From Cupriavidus sp. BIS7 (lineage in GTDB: Bacteria; Pseudomonadota; Gammaproteobacteria; Burkholderiales; Burkholderiaceae): a stretch of DNA of 64,000 nt. Each line of letters opens with the position of its first letter. Within the stretch, counting starts at the first letter, position 1. The translations under genes were made by a program, and so were the position numbers. Of the stretch, positions 42,323 to 52,052 are shown piece by piece. The notes beneath the pieces were generated by a model that saw nothing but the letters and a program-made list of their open reading frames with translations, was not told the DNA's origin and did no database searches. Location of the stretch: contig NZ_ALOU01000069.1 in assembly GCF_000292345.1 (NCBI RefSeq), forward strand, positions 61,009-125,008, given 5' to 3'.

Positions 42323-43600
42323 TTACAGACGCCCATCCGCCGCGCCGTAGGGAAGGATGCCCTTGACATCGAAAAGCACCGCACCCGGCACGCCGAGCGA
42401 CATGATTCCCTGTTCGCCCATGGCAACGAACTCGCGGTGGCCCACCGCGAGCACAATCGCCGCGTAAGTCCCAGCCGATGGCAGCGCCTCCAGGCACTTC
42501 AGGCCGTACTCGTGCTCCGCATCGGCCAGATTGATCCATGGGTCATAGACATCCACCTCAGCGTTATAACCGCGCAAGGCGGTCACGATGTCCACAACCT
42601 TGGTATTGCGTACGTCTGGGCAGTTCTCCTTGAACGTAATGCCCAAGACCAGGATTCTGCTGCCTAGCACTGGCTGGTTCTTGCGCAGCATGAGTTTGAC
42701 GGTCTCGTCCGCGACATGGGATGCCATGTTGTCGTTGATTCGACGCCCCGCAAGAATGACTTCAGGGTGATAGCCTACTTCCTGCGCCTTGTGTGTCAGG
42801 TAGTAAGGATCCACGCCAATGCAGTGCCCCCCCACCAAGCCGGGACGGAACGGCAGGAAATTCCATTTGGTACCGGCCGCTTCGAGTACTTCGAGCGTGT
42901 CGATGCCAAGTCTGTGAAAAATCAAACTGAGTTCGTTCATCAGTGCGATGTTCACATCGCGCTGTGTGTTCTCGATGACCTTGGCGGCTTCCGCCACCTT
43001 GATGCTGCTGGCCTTGTGCGTACCGGCCGTAATGATCTGCGCGTACAGTTGATCCACGGCTTCCGCCACTTCCGGCGTGCTGCCACTGGTCACTTTCCTG
43101 ATCGTCGGAAGGCGGTGCTGTTTATCACCCGGATTGATACGCTCCGGGCTGTACCCGCAGAAGAAATCCTTATTGAACGACTTCCCGCTGAACCTCTCGA
43201 GTACGGGAACGCATACTTCTTCCGTGGCACCGGGATATACCGTCGATTCGTAAATGACTACCGCGCCTTGTTGCATGACACGACCAACGGTCTCGCTGGC
43301 CTTCACCAGCGGCGTCATGTCGGGGCGATTGGCCTTGTCAACGGGCGTCGGCACGGTGACGATGAAGACTTGGCAATCCCGCAAGGCTTCGAGGTCGTGG
43401 CTGTAGTCCAGCTGAGACGCCTCGGCAAGCTCCTCGGGACTGACCTCCAGCGTGCCGTCCTGACCGGATTTCAGCTCGGCGATGCGGGCCGCATTGATGT
43501 CAAAGCCAATTACCGGACGCTTCTTGCCAAACTCCACCGCCAGGGGCAAGCCGACATAGCCCAGACCGATGACTGCAATTTTTGCTTGATTCAGGTTCAT
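42323..43600 (-). CDS. UDP-N-acetylhexosamine 6-dehydrogenase (WbpO/TviB type)
   Basis: A 425-residue NAD-dependent nucleotide sugar dehydrogenase that oxidises C6 of UDP-GlcNAc or UDP-GalNAc to the uronic acid. N-terminal NAD site KIAVIGLGYVGLPLAVEF; YESTVYPGATEE; FCGYSPERINPGDKQH; catalytic cysteine in GGHCIGVDPYYL; ITFKENCPDVRNTK near the C-terminal domain. The GYSPERINPGD wording is characteristic of the UDP-HexNAc rather than the UDP-glucose enzymes. ATG 43600 preferred over an in-frame TTG three codons upstream; no good ribosome-binding site is visible for either. Confidence 0.92.
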   Translation of the reverse strand: MNLNQAKIAVIGLGYVGLPLAVEFGKKRPVIGFDINAARIAELKSGQDGTLEVSPEELAEASQLDYSHDLEALRDCQVFIVTVPTPVDKANRPDMTPLVKASETVGRVMQQGAVVIYESTVYPGATEEVCVPVLERFSGKSFNKDFFCGYSPERINPGDKQHRLPTIRKVTSGSTPEVAEAVDQLYAQIITAGTHKASSIKVAEAAKVIENTQRDVNIALMNELSLIFHRLGIDTLEVLEAAGTKWNFLPFRPGLVGGHCIGVDPYYLTHKAQEVGYHPEVILAGRRINDNMASHVADETVKLMLRKNQPVLGSRILVLGITFKENCPDVRNTKVVDIVTALRGYNAEVDVYDPWINLADAEHEYGLKCLEALPSAGTYAAIVLAVGHREFVAMGEQGIMSLGVPGAVLFDVKGILPYGAADGRL

Positions 43601-43658
43601 GCGTGACAAAGAGGAGCAACAACGTTAGCGAGCCGGACAATCATCCAGCTCGACCGGT

Positions 43659-44209
43659 TTATTCGAACAGTTCGGCTGTGGAAATACTGACACCGAGTTG
43701 GTCCTTGGCGGACAACAAAGGGGCCACGTCCATTTGCGGCCATTCGATCCCAATCTCCGGATCATTCCAGGCGATAGTCCGCTCGAACTGAGGTGCGTAG
43801 TAATCAGTAGTCTTGTAGAGGAAATCCGCCGTCTCGGACAAGACCACGAACCCATGGGCAAAACCTGGCGGCACCCAGAACTGTCGGTGATTATCTTCAC
43901 TGAGCTCCACGCCAACCCATTTGCCAAAGGTCACCGATTGCTTGCGTACGTCCACGGCCACGTCGAACACCCGGCCGCGAACCACCCGCACCAGCTTGCC
44001 CTGTGGCTGTTGGATCTGATAATGCAGGCCCCGCAGCACGCCTTTGCCGCTGCGGCTGTGATTGTCCTGCACGAACTCCAGATCCAGACCCGTGGCTTCG
44101 GCAAATGCTTTCTGGTTAAAACTCTCCAGGAAGAACCCCCGCGCATCACCGAAAACCCTCGGTTCGATAATCATCACATCGGGGATCGCCGTGCGAATAA
44201 TACTCAGGC

Positions 44210-44213
<4 letters not shown>
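43659..44213 (-). CDS. rfbC: dTDP-4-dehydrorhamnose 3,5-epimerase
   Basis: Third enzyme of dTDP-L-rhamnose synthesis, a 184-residue cupin. Motifs: IIEPRVFGDARGFFLESFN, FVQDNHSRSGKGVLRGLHYQ with the catalytic histidine, GKLVRVVRGRVFDVAVDVR and FWVPPGFAHGFVVLSE. ATG 44213 overlaps the rfbA stop by four bases (ATGA), so translation is coupled. Longer in-frame upstream residues are rfbA shadow. Confidence 0.95.
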
Positions 44214-45088
<875 letters not shown>

Positions 45089-45097
45089 GGTGAGGTG

Positions 45098-46015
45098 TCA
45101 GGAGAGGATCTGGTCGAGGAGATGCCGGATGCCCTGCTTCCAGTCCGGAAGATGAACGCCAAAGGTCTCGCGCAACTTGCGCGTATCCAGTCGGGAATTC
45201 AACGGCCGCGGCGCCGGCAAAGGATAGGCAGTGGCCGGAATCGGCTCGATATCGGCGGGGTTCACCTTGAGCGCGACGCCTTTGTGAGCCGCATAGCCGA
45301 GCACTTCCGTCGCATAACCGTGCCACGTCGTCTCGCCTGCGGCGGCCAGATGATAGATCCCGCCAGGAAAGGCGCTGCGCTCGCCAAACAGCCAGAATCG
45401 CGCAACGATCTGCGCTGTCACATCTGCAATCAAGGCGGCCGTGGTGGGTGCGCCGAACTGGTCTGCAATGACACGCAGACAGTCACGCTCACGTCCGAGC
45501 TTCAGCATCGTCTTGGCGAAGTTGCCGCCGTGGGCACCCGCGACCCAGCAAGTGCGCAACACAATCGCCGGCGCGCCTGAAGCCATGACAGTCTGCTCAC
45601 CTGCCAGCTTGCTCTTGCCATACACGGACTGTGGCCCCACTGCGTCTGTCTCTGCGTAGGGAACATCGCCGCTTCCGTCGAAAACGTAGTCGGTGGAGTA
45701 ATGCACCAACAGGCTCCCAAGCAACCTGGCTTCCTCGGCAAGCACGCCAGGCGCGCTACCGTTGACGTTGAAGGCTGTCTCGACATCGGATTCCGCCTTG
45801 TCCACGGCCGTATAGGCCGCCGCATTGACGATCACGTCGGGCCTGAGCTCGCGCACGATCCGGCGAAGCTCGTCAGGACTTGTCAAGTCGCAAGTCGCTC
45901 GATCCAAGGCAACGACGCATCCGAGCGGGGCCAGACTGCGCTGAAGCTCAAATCCAAGCTGTCCGTTACAGCCCGTCACGAGCAGGATGGGAGTCTTGGT
46001 CGCCTCAGTCCGCAT
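45098..46015 (-). CDS. rfbD: dTDP-4-dehydrorhamnose reductase
   Basis: Last enzyme of dTDP-L-rhamnose synthesis, NAD(P)H-dependent. A 305-residue short-chain dehydrogenase with LLVTGCNGQLGFELQRSL, NAAAYTAVDKAE, HYSTDYVFDGSGDVPYAE, catalytic YGKSK and RTCWVAGAHGGNFAKTML. The ATG overlaps the end of rfbB by 11 bases, consistent with a single rfbBDAC transcript. Confidence 0.95.
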   Translation of the reverse strand: MRTEATKTPILLVTGCNGQLGFELQRSLAPLGCVVALDRATCDLTSPDELRRIVRELRPDVIVNAAAYTAVDKAESDVETAFNVNGSAPGVLAEEARLLGSLLVHYSTDYVFDGSGDVPYAETDAVGPQSVYGKSKLAGEQTVMASGAPAIVLRTCWVAGAHGGNFAKTMLKLGRERDCLRVIADQFGAPTTAALIADVTAQIVARFWLFGERSAFPGGIYHLAAAGETTWHGYATEVLGYAAHKGVALKVNPADIEPIPATAYPLPAPRPLNSRLDTRKLRETFGVHLPDWKQGIRHLLDQILS

Positions 46016-47069
46016 AGTGCTTGGCTACCCAGTTGCGGTATTCACCTGACATCACATCCTGCACCCAAGGCTGATTGTCGAGGTACCACTGGACCGTCTT
46101 GCGCAAACCGCTCTCGAAGGTCTCGGCCGGCTTCCAGCCCAGTTCGCGCTCCAGCTTGCGGGCATCGATCGCGTAGCGGCGATCATGGCCTGGGCGATCC
46201 TTCACAAAGCTGATCTGGTCGCGGTAGGATCCGTTGGTCTTGGGCTTGAGCTGATCGAGCAGATCGCAGATCGTGTGCACGACGTCCAGATTGGTCATTT
46301 CGTTCCAGCCCCCGACGTTGTAGGTTTCGCCCAGACGGCCGCGCGCCAGCACCTCGCGAATGGCACTGCAATGATCGCCGACATATAGCCAGTCACGCAC
46401 GTTCTGGCCATCGCCATAAACCGGCAGCGCCTTGCCCGTGAGCGCATTGGTGATCATCAGGGGAATCAGCTTCTCGGGGAAGTGATACGGGCCGTAGTTG
46501 TTGGAGCAGTTGGTCGTCAGGACCGGCAGACCGTACGTATGGTGATACGCTCGGACCAGATGATCGGAAGCGGCCTTCGAAGCCGAATACGGGCTGTTCG
46601 GCGCGTATGCGGTGGTTTCGGAGAATTGCGGGTCGGCTGGACCCAGCGAACCGAACACCTCGTCAGTGGAAACGTGCAGGAAGCGGAATTCCGCCTTGGC
46701 GGGACCTTCCACGCCGCCCCAATAGGCGCGCACGGCTTCGAGCAGCGTAAAGGTGCCAATGATATTGGTCTGAATGAATTCGGCCGGACCGAGGATAGAT
46801 CGATCCACATGGCTTTCCGCGGCAAAGTGCACAACCGCGCGCGGCTTGTACTCGGCCAGCAACCGGTCGAGGGTGTCTCGATCGCAGATATCAGTCTGCG
46901 AGAACACGTGGCGGGCATCGCCGTCCAGCGACGACAACGTCTTGCGATTGCCCGCGTATGTCAGCTTGTCGACATTGACGACGCTGTCCGATCCCGGCTG
47001 GGCCAGCCAGTTGAGCACGAAATTGGCGCCGATGAACCCCGCTCCGCCAGTGACAAGAATGTGCGACAA
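46005..47069 (-). CDS. rfbB: dTDP-glucose 4,6-dehydratase (first gene of block B)
   Basis: Second enzyme of dTDP-L-rhamnose synthesis, converting dTDP-glucose to the 4-keto-6-deoxy intermediate. A 354-residue extended short-chain dehydrogenase: ILVTGGAGFIGANFVLNW, HFAAESHVDRSI, LHVSTDEVFGSLG, catalytic YSASKAASDHLV and NNYGPYHFPEKLIPL. It is the promoter-proximal gene of the roughly 18-kb block B. The leader upstream contains a hairpin (47125-47149) and a weak promoter candidate. Confidence 0.96.
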   Translation of the reverse strand: MSHILVTGGAGFIGANFVLNWLAQPGSDSVVNVDKLTYAGNRKTLSSLDGDARHVFSQTDICDRDTLDRLLAEYKPRAVVHFAAESHVDRSILGPAEFIQTNIIGTFTLLEAVRAYWGGVEGPAKAEFRFLHVSTDEVFGSLGPADPQFSETTAYAPNSPYSASKAASDHLVRAYHHTYGLPVLTTNCSNNYGPYHFPEKLIPLMITNALTGKALPVYGDGQNVRDWLYVGDHCSAIREVLARGRLGETYNVGGWNEMTNLDVVHTICDLLDQLKPKTNGSYRDQISFVKDRPGHDRRYAIDARKLERELGWKPAETFESGLRKTVQWYLDNQPWVQDVMSGEYRNWVAKHYAD

Positions 47070-47124
47070 ACTCTTACTCCCTTTACCTATCTACGTGTCC
47101 GCGTTCCCAACAAAAACCACCGCG

Positions 47125-47149
47125 CCGCTTGTACCCTCAGGACAAGCGG
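47125..47149 (-). promoter_or_regulatory. Leader hairpin upstream of rfbB
   Basis: Arms CCGCTTGT and ACAAGCGG (8 bp, perfect) around a 9-base loop, about 55 bases before the rfbB start codon. On the rfbB strand a GGTTTTTG follows 8 bases after the stem, so it could be a weak attenuator or a pause site. On the + strand it is followed by TTCATTTTT. Function unknown. Confidence 0.4.
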
Positions 47150-47225
47150 TTCATTTTTAAGTCTTTCTTGAAGTGGCGGTATTCTATCTGACCCGCAGTC
47201 AGCTCCCGAGACCTTCACTCAACTT

Positions 47226-47254
47226 TTTGTAGCGCCGTGTAACTATTTACACAA
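47226..47254 (-). promoter_or_regulatory. Promoter candidate for block B
   Basis: On the minus strand TTGTGT (47254-47249), a 17-base spacer and TACAAA (47231-47226). This would give a leader of about 150 bases containing the hairpin. Matches are modest (3 and 4 of 6). Confidence 0.3.
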
Positions 47255-47290
47255 TCTAACCGGAAATCCATCGCAAATGTCTGGAAAACC

Positions 47291-48151
47291 ATGCAATTTT
47301 CCGTAGCCGACAGACACCACTCATGCATCACATCCATCGCCATCGGTGACCTTCAAGGCTGCGCGCCCTCGCTTCATGAGCTACTGGAGCACCTGCCACA
47401 AGATGCGCCGCTCCGTTTGGTAGGCGACTTGGTCAATCGCGGACCCGCCTCGCTCGAGACGCTTCGCACGATCATGGCCATGGGCGACCGGGTGCGCACG
47501 GTGCTGGGCAATCACGACATCCACCTGCTTGCCGTCGCCGCTGGCGTTCGCAAGAAGGGCAAATCAGATACGTTCGACGACATCCTGCGTGCGCCGGATT
47601 GCGAAACACTGCTCACCTGGCTGCGCCATCAGCCCCTGGCTATCCGCGAAGACGATTTCCTGATCGTGCATGCCGGCGTGTTGCCGCAGTGGAGCCCGGA
47701 TCAGGTCATCAGCCTTGCACGGGAAGTTGAAGCCGAATTGCAGGGGCCCAACTGGCAGGCGTTCCTCGCAGGCGTGTTCGGCAATGCCGCCGATCGCTGG
47801 CGCGACGATCTGGTTGGCATCGAGCGACATCGGGTCATCGTCAACGCGCTCACCCGGTTGCGCTTCTGCTCCGCGGATGGGGTCATGGACCTAAAGACTA
47901 AGGAAGGCCTGGACGACGCGCCGTCCGGCGTCACGCCGTGGTTTGACGCCCCCGAGCGGCGTACCGGCGATGTGACCATGGTGTGCGGACATTGGTCGAC
48001 GCTTGGATTGGTGATTCGCCCGAATCTGGTTGCGCTCGATACGGGCTGTGTCTGGGGAGGCAAGCTGACCGCTGTGAAGTTGGCCGCCCGGCCCGACGAA
48101 CGCACGGTCGTTCAGGTCGACTGCCCGCAGTACCAGGACCCCCGTACTTGA
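47291..48151 (+). CDS. apaH: Symmetrical bis(5'-nucleosyl)-tetraphosphatase
   Basis: Hydrolyses Ap4A to two ADP and can decap Np4-capped RNA in enterobacteria. A 286-residue calcineurin-type metallophosphoesterase with the metal motifs GDLQGC (about residues 19-24), GDLVNRGP (45-52) and GNHDIH (72-77), plus the ApaH-specific HAGVLPQWS and VCGHWSTLG segments. It is transcribed divergently from rfbB across a 221-base gap. ATG 47291 gives an N-terminal stretch of about 15 residues before the core; a later start is possible. Confidence 0.93.
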   Translation: MQFSVADRHHSCITSIAIGDLQGCAPSLHELLEHLPQDAPLRLVGDLVNRGPASLETLRTIMAMGDRVRTVLGNHDIHLLAVAAGVRKKGKSDTFDDILRAPDCETLLTWLRHQPLAIREDDFLIVHAGVLPQWSPDQVISLAREVEAELQGPNWQAFLAGVFGNAADRWRDDLVGIERHRVIVNALTRLRFCSADGVMDLKTKEGLDDAPSGVTPWFDAPERRTGDVTMVCGHWSTLGLVIRPNLVALDTGCVWGGKLTAVKLAARPDERTVVQVDCPQYQDPRT

Positions 48152-48297
48152 AAATTACCCCCGGGAAACCGGGGGGGTATCGATGCGACAGCGACCTTTT
48201 AGAGTTGCACGCCCGGCTCGGCAAGCCCCGGGACCGAACGCTTGCCCTTTCGCGCCTGCATCCAGCCCGGTGCCGCGACCGCCATGCATCGAATTGG

Positions 48298-49134
48298 TCA
48301 GCGACCCGCAGGCGACACGGCATCACCCATTCCGATCGGCGCCGCGACCGCGGCAGACAGTATATGAAGCGAATCGGCTGTGCCTCGAGCCGCGTCATGC
48401 GCACCGTCTAAAAGATGCACCACCACCCCCCTCGCCGCCTCCGCCAACTCCCGTCTTCCGGCCGCTCCGGCCACCAACTGCGGCCCAATCACCAGCCTCG
48501 CCTTGATCGGCGGCGACTTCAGAATCGCGTTCAGGCACTGCACCAGCGAGATATCGTCGATATAGGCCGGCGCCAGCGTCGGCTTGCCTGTTGCGGCGTC
48601 CAAATATGTCAGGCCCACCGGCTGCACGGGAAGGTGGCCCGCTACCGGGGCCTGCATCAGGTTGGCGTGGAACGGCAGCACCTTGCTGCCATCGGTGGTC
48701 GTGCCCTCGGGAAACACGCACACCAGGTCGCCCTGCTGCATCACCTCGGTAATGTGATGCAGCACGCGGTGAGCGTCGCGCTTGCGGCCGCGTTCGATAA
48801 AGATCGTTCCCGTTTTGTCGCAGAGCCAGCCGACTATGGGCCAGCTTCGGATCTCCGACTTGGCGACGAAACGAACGGGTTGCCAGCTGTGGATGACGTA
48901 GATATCGAGCCACGAGATATGGTTCGACACGAGCATGGCGCCCTTAGGGGCAGCCTGTCCCGGCGTCTGGCCCTGGACTTCCACTTCGATGCCGCAAATG
49001 GCCAGCAGTTTGCGGGACCACTCGCGGATCAGGCGCTCGCGCAGGTGAGCGCTCGCCCACGGGAATACAGTGGCGCAGACCAGCAGGCCGCGTACGAAAT
49101 GGAATACCAGCCGCGCCTTGCGTAACCAGATCAT
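48298..49134 (-). CDS. 1-acyl-sn-glycerol-3-phosphate acyltransferase (PlsC-like)
   Basis: A 278-residue membrane-associated acyltransferase, probably acylating lysophosphatidic acid or another lysophospholipid. N-terminal hydrophobic segment (about 10-30), the HX4D motif in SNHISWLDIYVI, the FIERGRKRDA segment, and FPEGTTTDG, the glycerol-phosphate binding motif. ATG 49134 was chosen; a longer frame would overlap pyrC'. It starts 43 bases after the pyrC' stop and may be the last gene of the yqgE-ruvX-pyrR-pyrB-pyrC' transcript. The 40-residue Ala/Gly-rich C-terminal tail is not part of the catalytic domain. Confidence 0.87.
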   Translation of the reverse strand: MIWLRKARLVFHFVRGLLVCATVFPWASAHLRERLIREWSRKLLAICGIEVEVQGQTPGQAAPKGAMLVSNHISWLDIYVIHSWQPVRFVAKSEIRSWPIVGWLCDKTGTIFIERGRKRDAHRVLHHITEVMQQGDLVCVFPEGTTTDGSKVLPFHANLMQAPVAGHLPVQPVGLTYLDAATGKPTLAPAYIDDISLVQCLNAILKSPPIKARLVIGPQLVAGAAGRRELAEAARGVVVHLLDGAHDAARGTADSLHILSAAVAAPIGMGDAVSPAGR

Positions 49135-49177
49135 CGTGGGGCCCCGAATGTTCTGAAGGTGGAATTGCCGGAGCTTT

Positions 49178-50452
49178 TCAGCGCTGCTCGTACACAACCT
49201 GGCCACAGACCAGCGTCGTGCGCACGCGCCCTTCCATTTCGTAGCCCAGCCATGGCGAGTTCTTGCCCTGGCTCTTCAGCGCGCTGCGTTCCACCTTCCA
49301 GACCTGTTTCGGATCGAAGATGCAGACATCGGCAACGCTGCCGGTGGTCAGCGATCCGGCGTTCAGGCCGATCACGCGTGCTGGCTCGCTGGTGATGCGG
49401 GCCAGCGCCTTCGCTAAAGGCACCTTATGTTCGCTGGCCCAGCGCAGCGTCAGCGGCAGCAGCAGTTCCAGGCCAGTGGCGCCCGGAGATGCTTCCGCGA
49501 ACGGCAGCAGTTTCTCGTCGTCGTCCACCGGGGTGTGGTCCGAGCACAGCGCGTCGATGGTGCCGTCCGCCAGGGCGGCGACGATTGCGTCACGGTCGCG
49601 GGCGCCGCGCAGCGGCGGCGTGAAACGCATCTGGCTGTTGAAAAAGCCGATGTCCATGTCGGTCAGCGAAACATGGTGGATGTTCACATCGCAGGTCACC
49701 GGCAGGCCTTCCTTGCGAGCCTGACGCACCAGTTGCAGGCCAGCCGCGGACGACAGGCGGCACAGGTGCACGCGTGCGCCCGTGGTGCGCATCAGTTCGA
49801 AGATCGTATGCAGGCGTACGGTTTCGGCGATCACGGACACGCCGGACAGCCCCAGGCGCGATGCCATCGGGCCGCTGGCGGCCACGCCGCCACCGAGGAA
49901 CGGGTCCTCGGGGCGCAGCCAGAGCGTGAAACCGAACGTCTGCGCGTACTGCATCGCCCGTTGCAACACCTTGGTGTCGTGAATCGGTGCCTCGGCCTGG
50001 CTGAAGCCGACGCAACCGGCCTCGGTGAGCTGGCCCATTTCGGTCAGCGCCTCGCCTTTCAGGCCCACTGTCAGTGCACCCAGCGGGTACACATGCGTCT
50101 GGTTCAGCTTGTGGGCGCGGAACTTGAGCATTTCCACCAGGCCCGGTTCGTCCAGCACCGGATCGGTATCGGGCGGGCAGACCAGGCTGGTCACGCCACC
50201 GGCCGTAGCGGCGGCCACCTCGGATTCCAGCGTTGCCTTGTACTCGTAGCCCGGCTCGCGCAGGCGCGCGGACAGGTCGACCAGGCCCGGGCACACGATC
50301 ATGCCGCGTGCGTCGATGGTCTTGTTGGCGTTGAAATCGGCTGGCGCCCGGCCTACGCCGACGACCTTGCCCGCGGCAATGTACAGGTCCTGTTCGGCGT
50401 CGACGTTTGCGGCCGGATCGATCAGGCGGCCACCCTGGATATGGATCTTCAT
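49178..50452 (-). CDS. pyrC': Dihydroorotase-like protein lacking the HxH metal motif (PyrC'/PyrX)
   Basis: A 424-residue amidohydrolase-fold protein related to class I dihydroorotase. The metal-binding DxHxH motif that normally follows the second strand reads DLSARLREPGYEY here, so both histidines are replaced (S and R), while LREPG and the rest of the fold are kept (TSLVCPPDTDP, CSDHTPVDDDEK). It is therefore probably not a working dihydroorotase. In Pseudomonas the analogous pyrC' product is an inactive partner required for assembly of aspartate carbamoyltransferase, and here it directly follows pyrB (40 bases), matching that model. ATG 50452 chosen. The active dihydroorotase should be encoded elsewhere. 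Confidence 0.88.
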   Translation of the reverse strand: MKIHIQGGRLIDPAANVDAEQDLYIAAGKVVGVGRAPADFNANKTIDARGMIVCPGLVDLSARLREPGYEYKATLESEVAAATAGGVTSLVCPPDTDPVLDEPGLVEMLKFRAHKLNQTHVYPLGALTVGLKGEALTEMGQLTEAGCVGFSQAEAPIHDTKVLQRAMQYAQTFGFTLWLRPEDPFLGGGVAASGPMASRLGLSGVSVIAETVRLHTIFELMRTTGARVHLCRLSSAAGLQLVRQARKEGLPVTCDVNIHHVSLTDMDIGFFNSQMRFTPPLRGARDRDAIVAALADGTIDALCSDHTPVDDDEKLLPFAEASPGATGLELLLPLTLRWASEHKVPLAKALARITSEPARVIGLNAGSLTTGSVADVCIFDPKQVWKVERSALKSQGKNSPWLGYEMEGRVRTTLVCGQVVYEQR

Positions 50453-50492
50453 GTTCTGTCGGTGTGTGCTGTTCGTTGTATCCGGGTCCGGC

Positions 50493-51464
50493 TCAATCAT
50501 TATTTCCTGCAACAATGCCCATCACGGCCATGCGCACGGCAATGCCGAACGTGACCTGGTTCAGGATCACCGATTGCGGGCCGTCGGCCACTGCGGAGTC
50601 GATTTCCACGCCACGGTTCATCGGGCCCGGGTGCATCACGATGGCATCGGGCTTGGCCAGCGCCAGGCGCTCCGGCGTCAGGCCGTACGCCTTGAAGTAT
50701 TCCTGCGCCGACGGCAGCAGCGCGCCGCTCATCCGCTCGTTCTGCAGGCGCAGCATGATCACCACGTCCACGCCCTTCAGGCCCTCTTCCATGTTGTGGA
50801 AGACCCGTACACCCATCTGCTCCAGGCCGGTCGGCAACAGCGTGCGCGGGCCGATTGCGCGCACTTCGGGCACGCCCAGCGTGGTCAGTGCGTGGATATC
50901 CGACCGGGCCACGCGCGAGTGCAGGATGTCGCCGACGATTGCCACCGTCAGGTTGGTGAAATCCTTCTTGAAATGCCGGATCGTGTACATGTCCAGCAGG
51001 CCCTGCGTCGGATGCGCGTGGCGGCCGTCGCCGGCGTTGATCACGTGCACGTGCGGGGCCACGTGTTCGGCGATCAGGTACGGCGCACCGGAACTGGCGT
51101 GGCGCACCACGAACATGTCTGCCGACATGGCCGACAAGTTGTTGATCGTGTCGAGCAGCGATTCGCCCTTGCTCGTGGACGATGCATTGATGTTCAGGTT
51201 CAGCACATCTGCCGACAGTCGCTTGGCGGCGATCTCGAACGTGGTGCGCGTGCGCGTGGAGTTCTCGAAGAACAGGTTGAACACGCTCTTGCCGCGTAGC
51301 AATGGCACCTTCTTGACATCGCGGTCGGAGTCGGAGAGCGAGACGAACTGGCTGGCGGTATCGAGGATGTGCGTGACCATGTCACGCGACAGCCCCTCGA
51401 TGGACAGCAGGTGTTTCAGCTCGCCGTTCTTGGTGAGCTGTGGGTTGCGGAACGTCTTGGTCAT
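50493..51464 (-). CDS. pyrB: Aspartate carbamoyltransferase catalytic chain
   Basis: Second step of pyrimidine synthesis: carbamoyl phosphate plus aspartate gives carbamoyl aspartate. A 323-residue enzyme with the carbamoyl-phosphate loop ENSTRTRTTFEIAAKRL, NINASSTSKGESLLDT, HPTQGLLDMYTI and RLQNERMSGALLPS, then HPGPMNRGVEID near the C-terminus. It lies between pyrR (63 bases upstream) and pyrC'. No pyrI-type regulatory gene is visible, fitting the pyrB/pyrC' holoenzyme type. Confidence 0.96.
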   Translation of the reverse strand: MTKTFRNPQLTKNGELKHLLSIEGLSRDMVTHILDTASQFVSLSDSDRDVKKVPLLRGKSVFNLFFENSTRTRTTFEIAAKRLSADVLNLNINASSTSKGESLLDTINNLSAMSADMFVVRHASSGAPYLIAEHVAPHVHVINAGDGRHAHPTQGLLDMYTIRHFKKDFTNLTVAIVGDILHSRVARSDIHALTTLGVPEVRAIGPRTLLPTGLEQMGVRVFHNMEEGLKGVDVVIMLRLQNERMSGALLPSAQEYFKAYGLTPERLALAKPDAIVMHPGPMNRGVEIDSAVADGPQSVILNQVTFGIAVRMAVMGIVAGNND

Positions 51465-51527
51465 GGCAGGTCGGGCGCGGGTTCTATCTGGGTGTTGCGT
51501 GCGGGCGGGCTGGCGGTGCGAATCGAA

Positions 51528-52052
51528 TCAGGTGCGGGCTTCGGTGGCAAAGGCAAAGCGGGTGGCTGCGCCCTCGCCCTGGCGCGACAGCACCAGCGTT
51601 TTGTCCCGCGGCAGGTCCACGGTGACGGCGGCGAAGTCGGCGGCAATCGGCAGTTCGCGGCCACCGCGGTCTGCCAGCACGGCCAGCGCCACGCGGGCCG
51701 GGCGGCCGTAGTCGAACAGTTCGTTGACGGCGGCGCGGATCGTGCGGCCCGTGGCCAGCACGTCGTCGATCAGCAGGATGTTGCGATCCTGCACTTCGAA
51801 CGGCAGCGTGGTCGACTGCGCCTGGCTGTGCAGGCCCTTCTTGGCGTAGTCGTCGCGGTGAAATGCCACGTTGATCACGCCATGGCCATCGAGCTTCAGG
51901 TCGGCCGCCAGCCGCTCGGCAATCCAGGCGCCTCCGGAATAAATGCCGGCGACAGACCAGCGCGAACGTTCGCTGGAGGGCATCAGGGCCTGGGCCTGGT
52001 CGCGCAGCGCGTGATACAGCGCCTCGGCGTCGGGAGTGGAGGTCTGGGTCAT
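51528..52052 (-). CDS. pyrR: PyrR-type uracil phosphoribosyltransferase / regulatory protein
   Basis: A 174-residue type I phosphoribosyltransferase. The PRPP-binding signature is ILLIDDVLATGRTIRAAVNEL, and the PyrR-like FHRDDYAKKG and GRPARVALAVLADRGGRELPI segments follow. In Gram-positive bacteria PyrR controls pyr operons by RNA attenuation. In proteobacteria it is usually annotated as bifunctional by homology; whether it regulates here is unproven and no obvious attenuator was identified in front of pyrB. ATG 52052 overlaps the ruvX stop by four bases (ATGA). Confidence 0.9.
   Translation of the reverse strand: MTQTSTPDAEALYHALRDQAQALMPSSERSRWSVAGIYSGGAWIAERLAADLKLDGHGVINVAFHRDDYAKKGLHSQAQSTTLPFEVQDRNILLIDDVLATGRTIRAAVNELFDYGRPARVALAVLADRGGRELPIAADFAAVTVDLPRDKTLVLSRQGEGAATRFAFATEART

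Noticed and set aside
48153..48180. C-rich/G-rich hairpin after apaH
   Set aside because: The stem can pair (CCCCCGG with CCGGGGG), but no T run follows and the G run is irregular; not enough to call a terminator.
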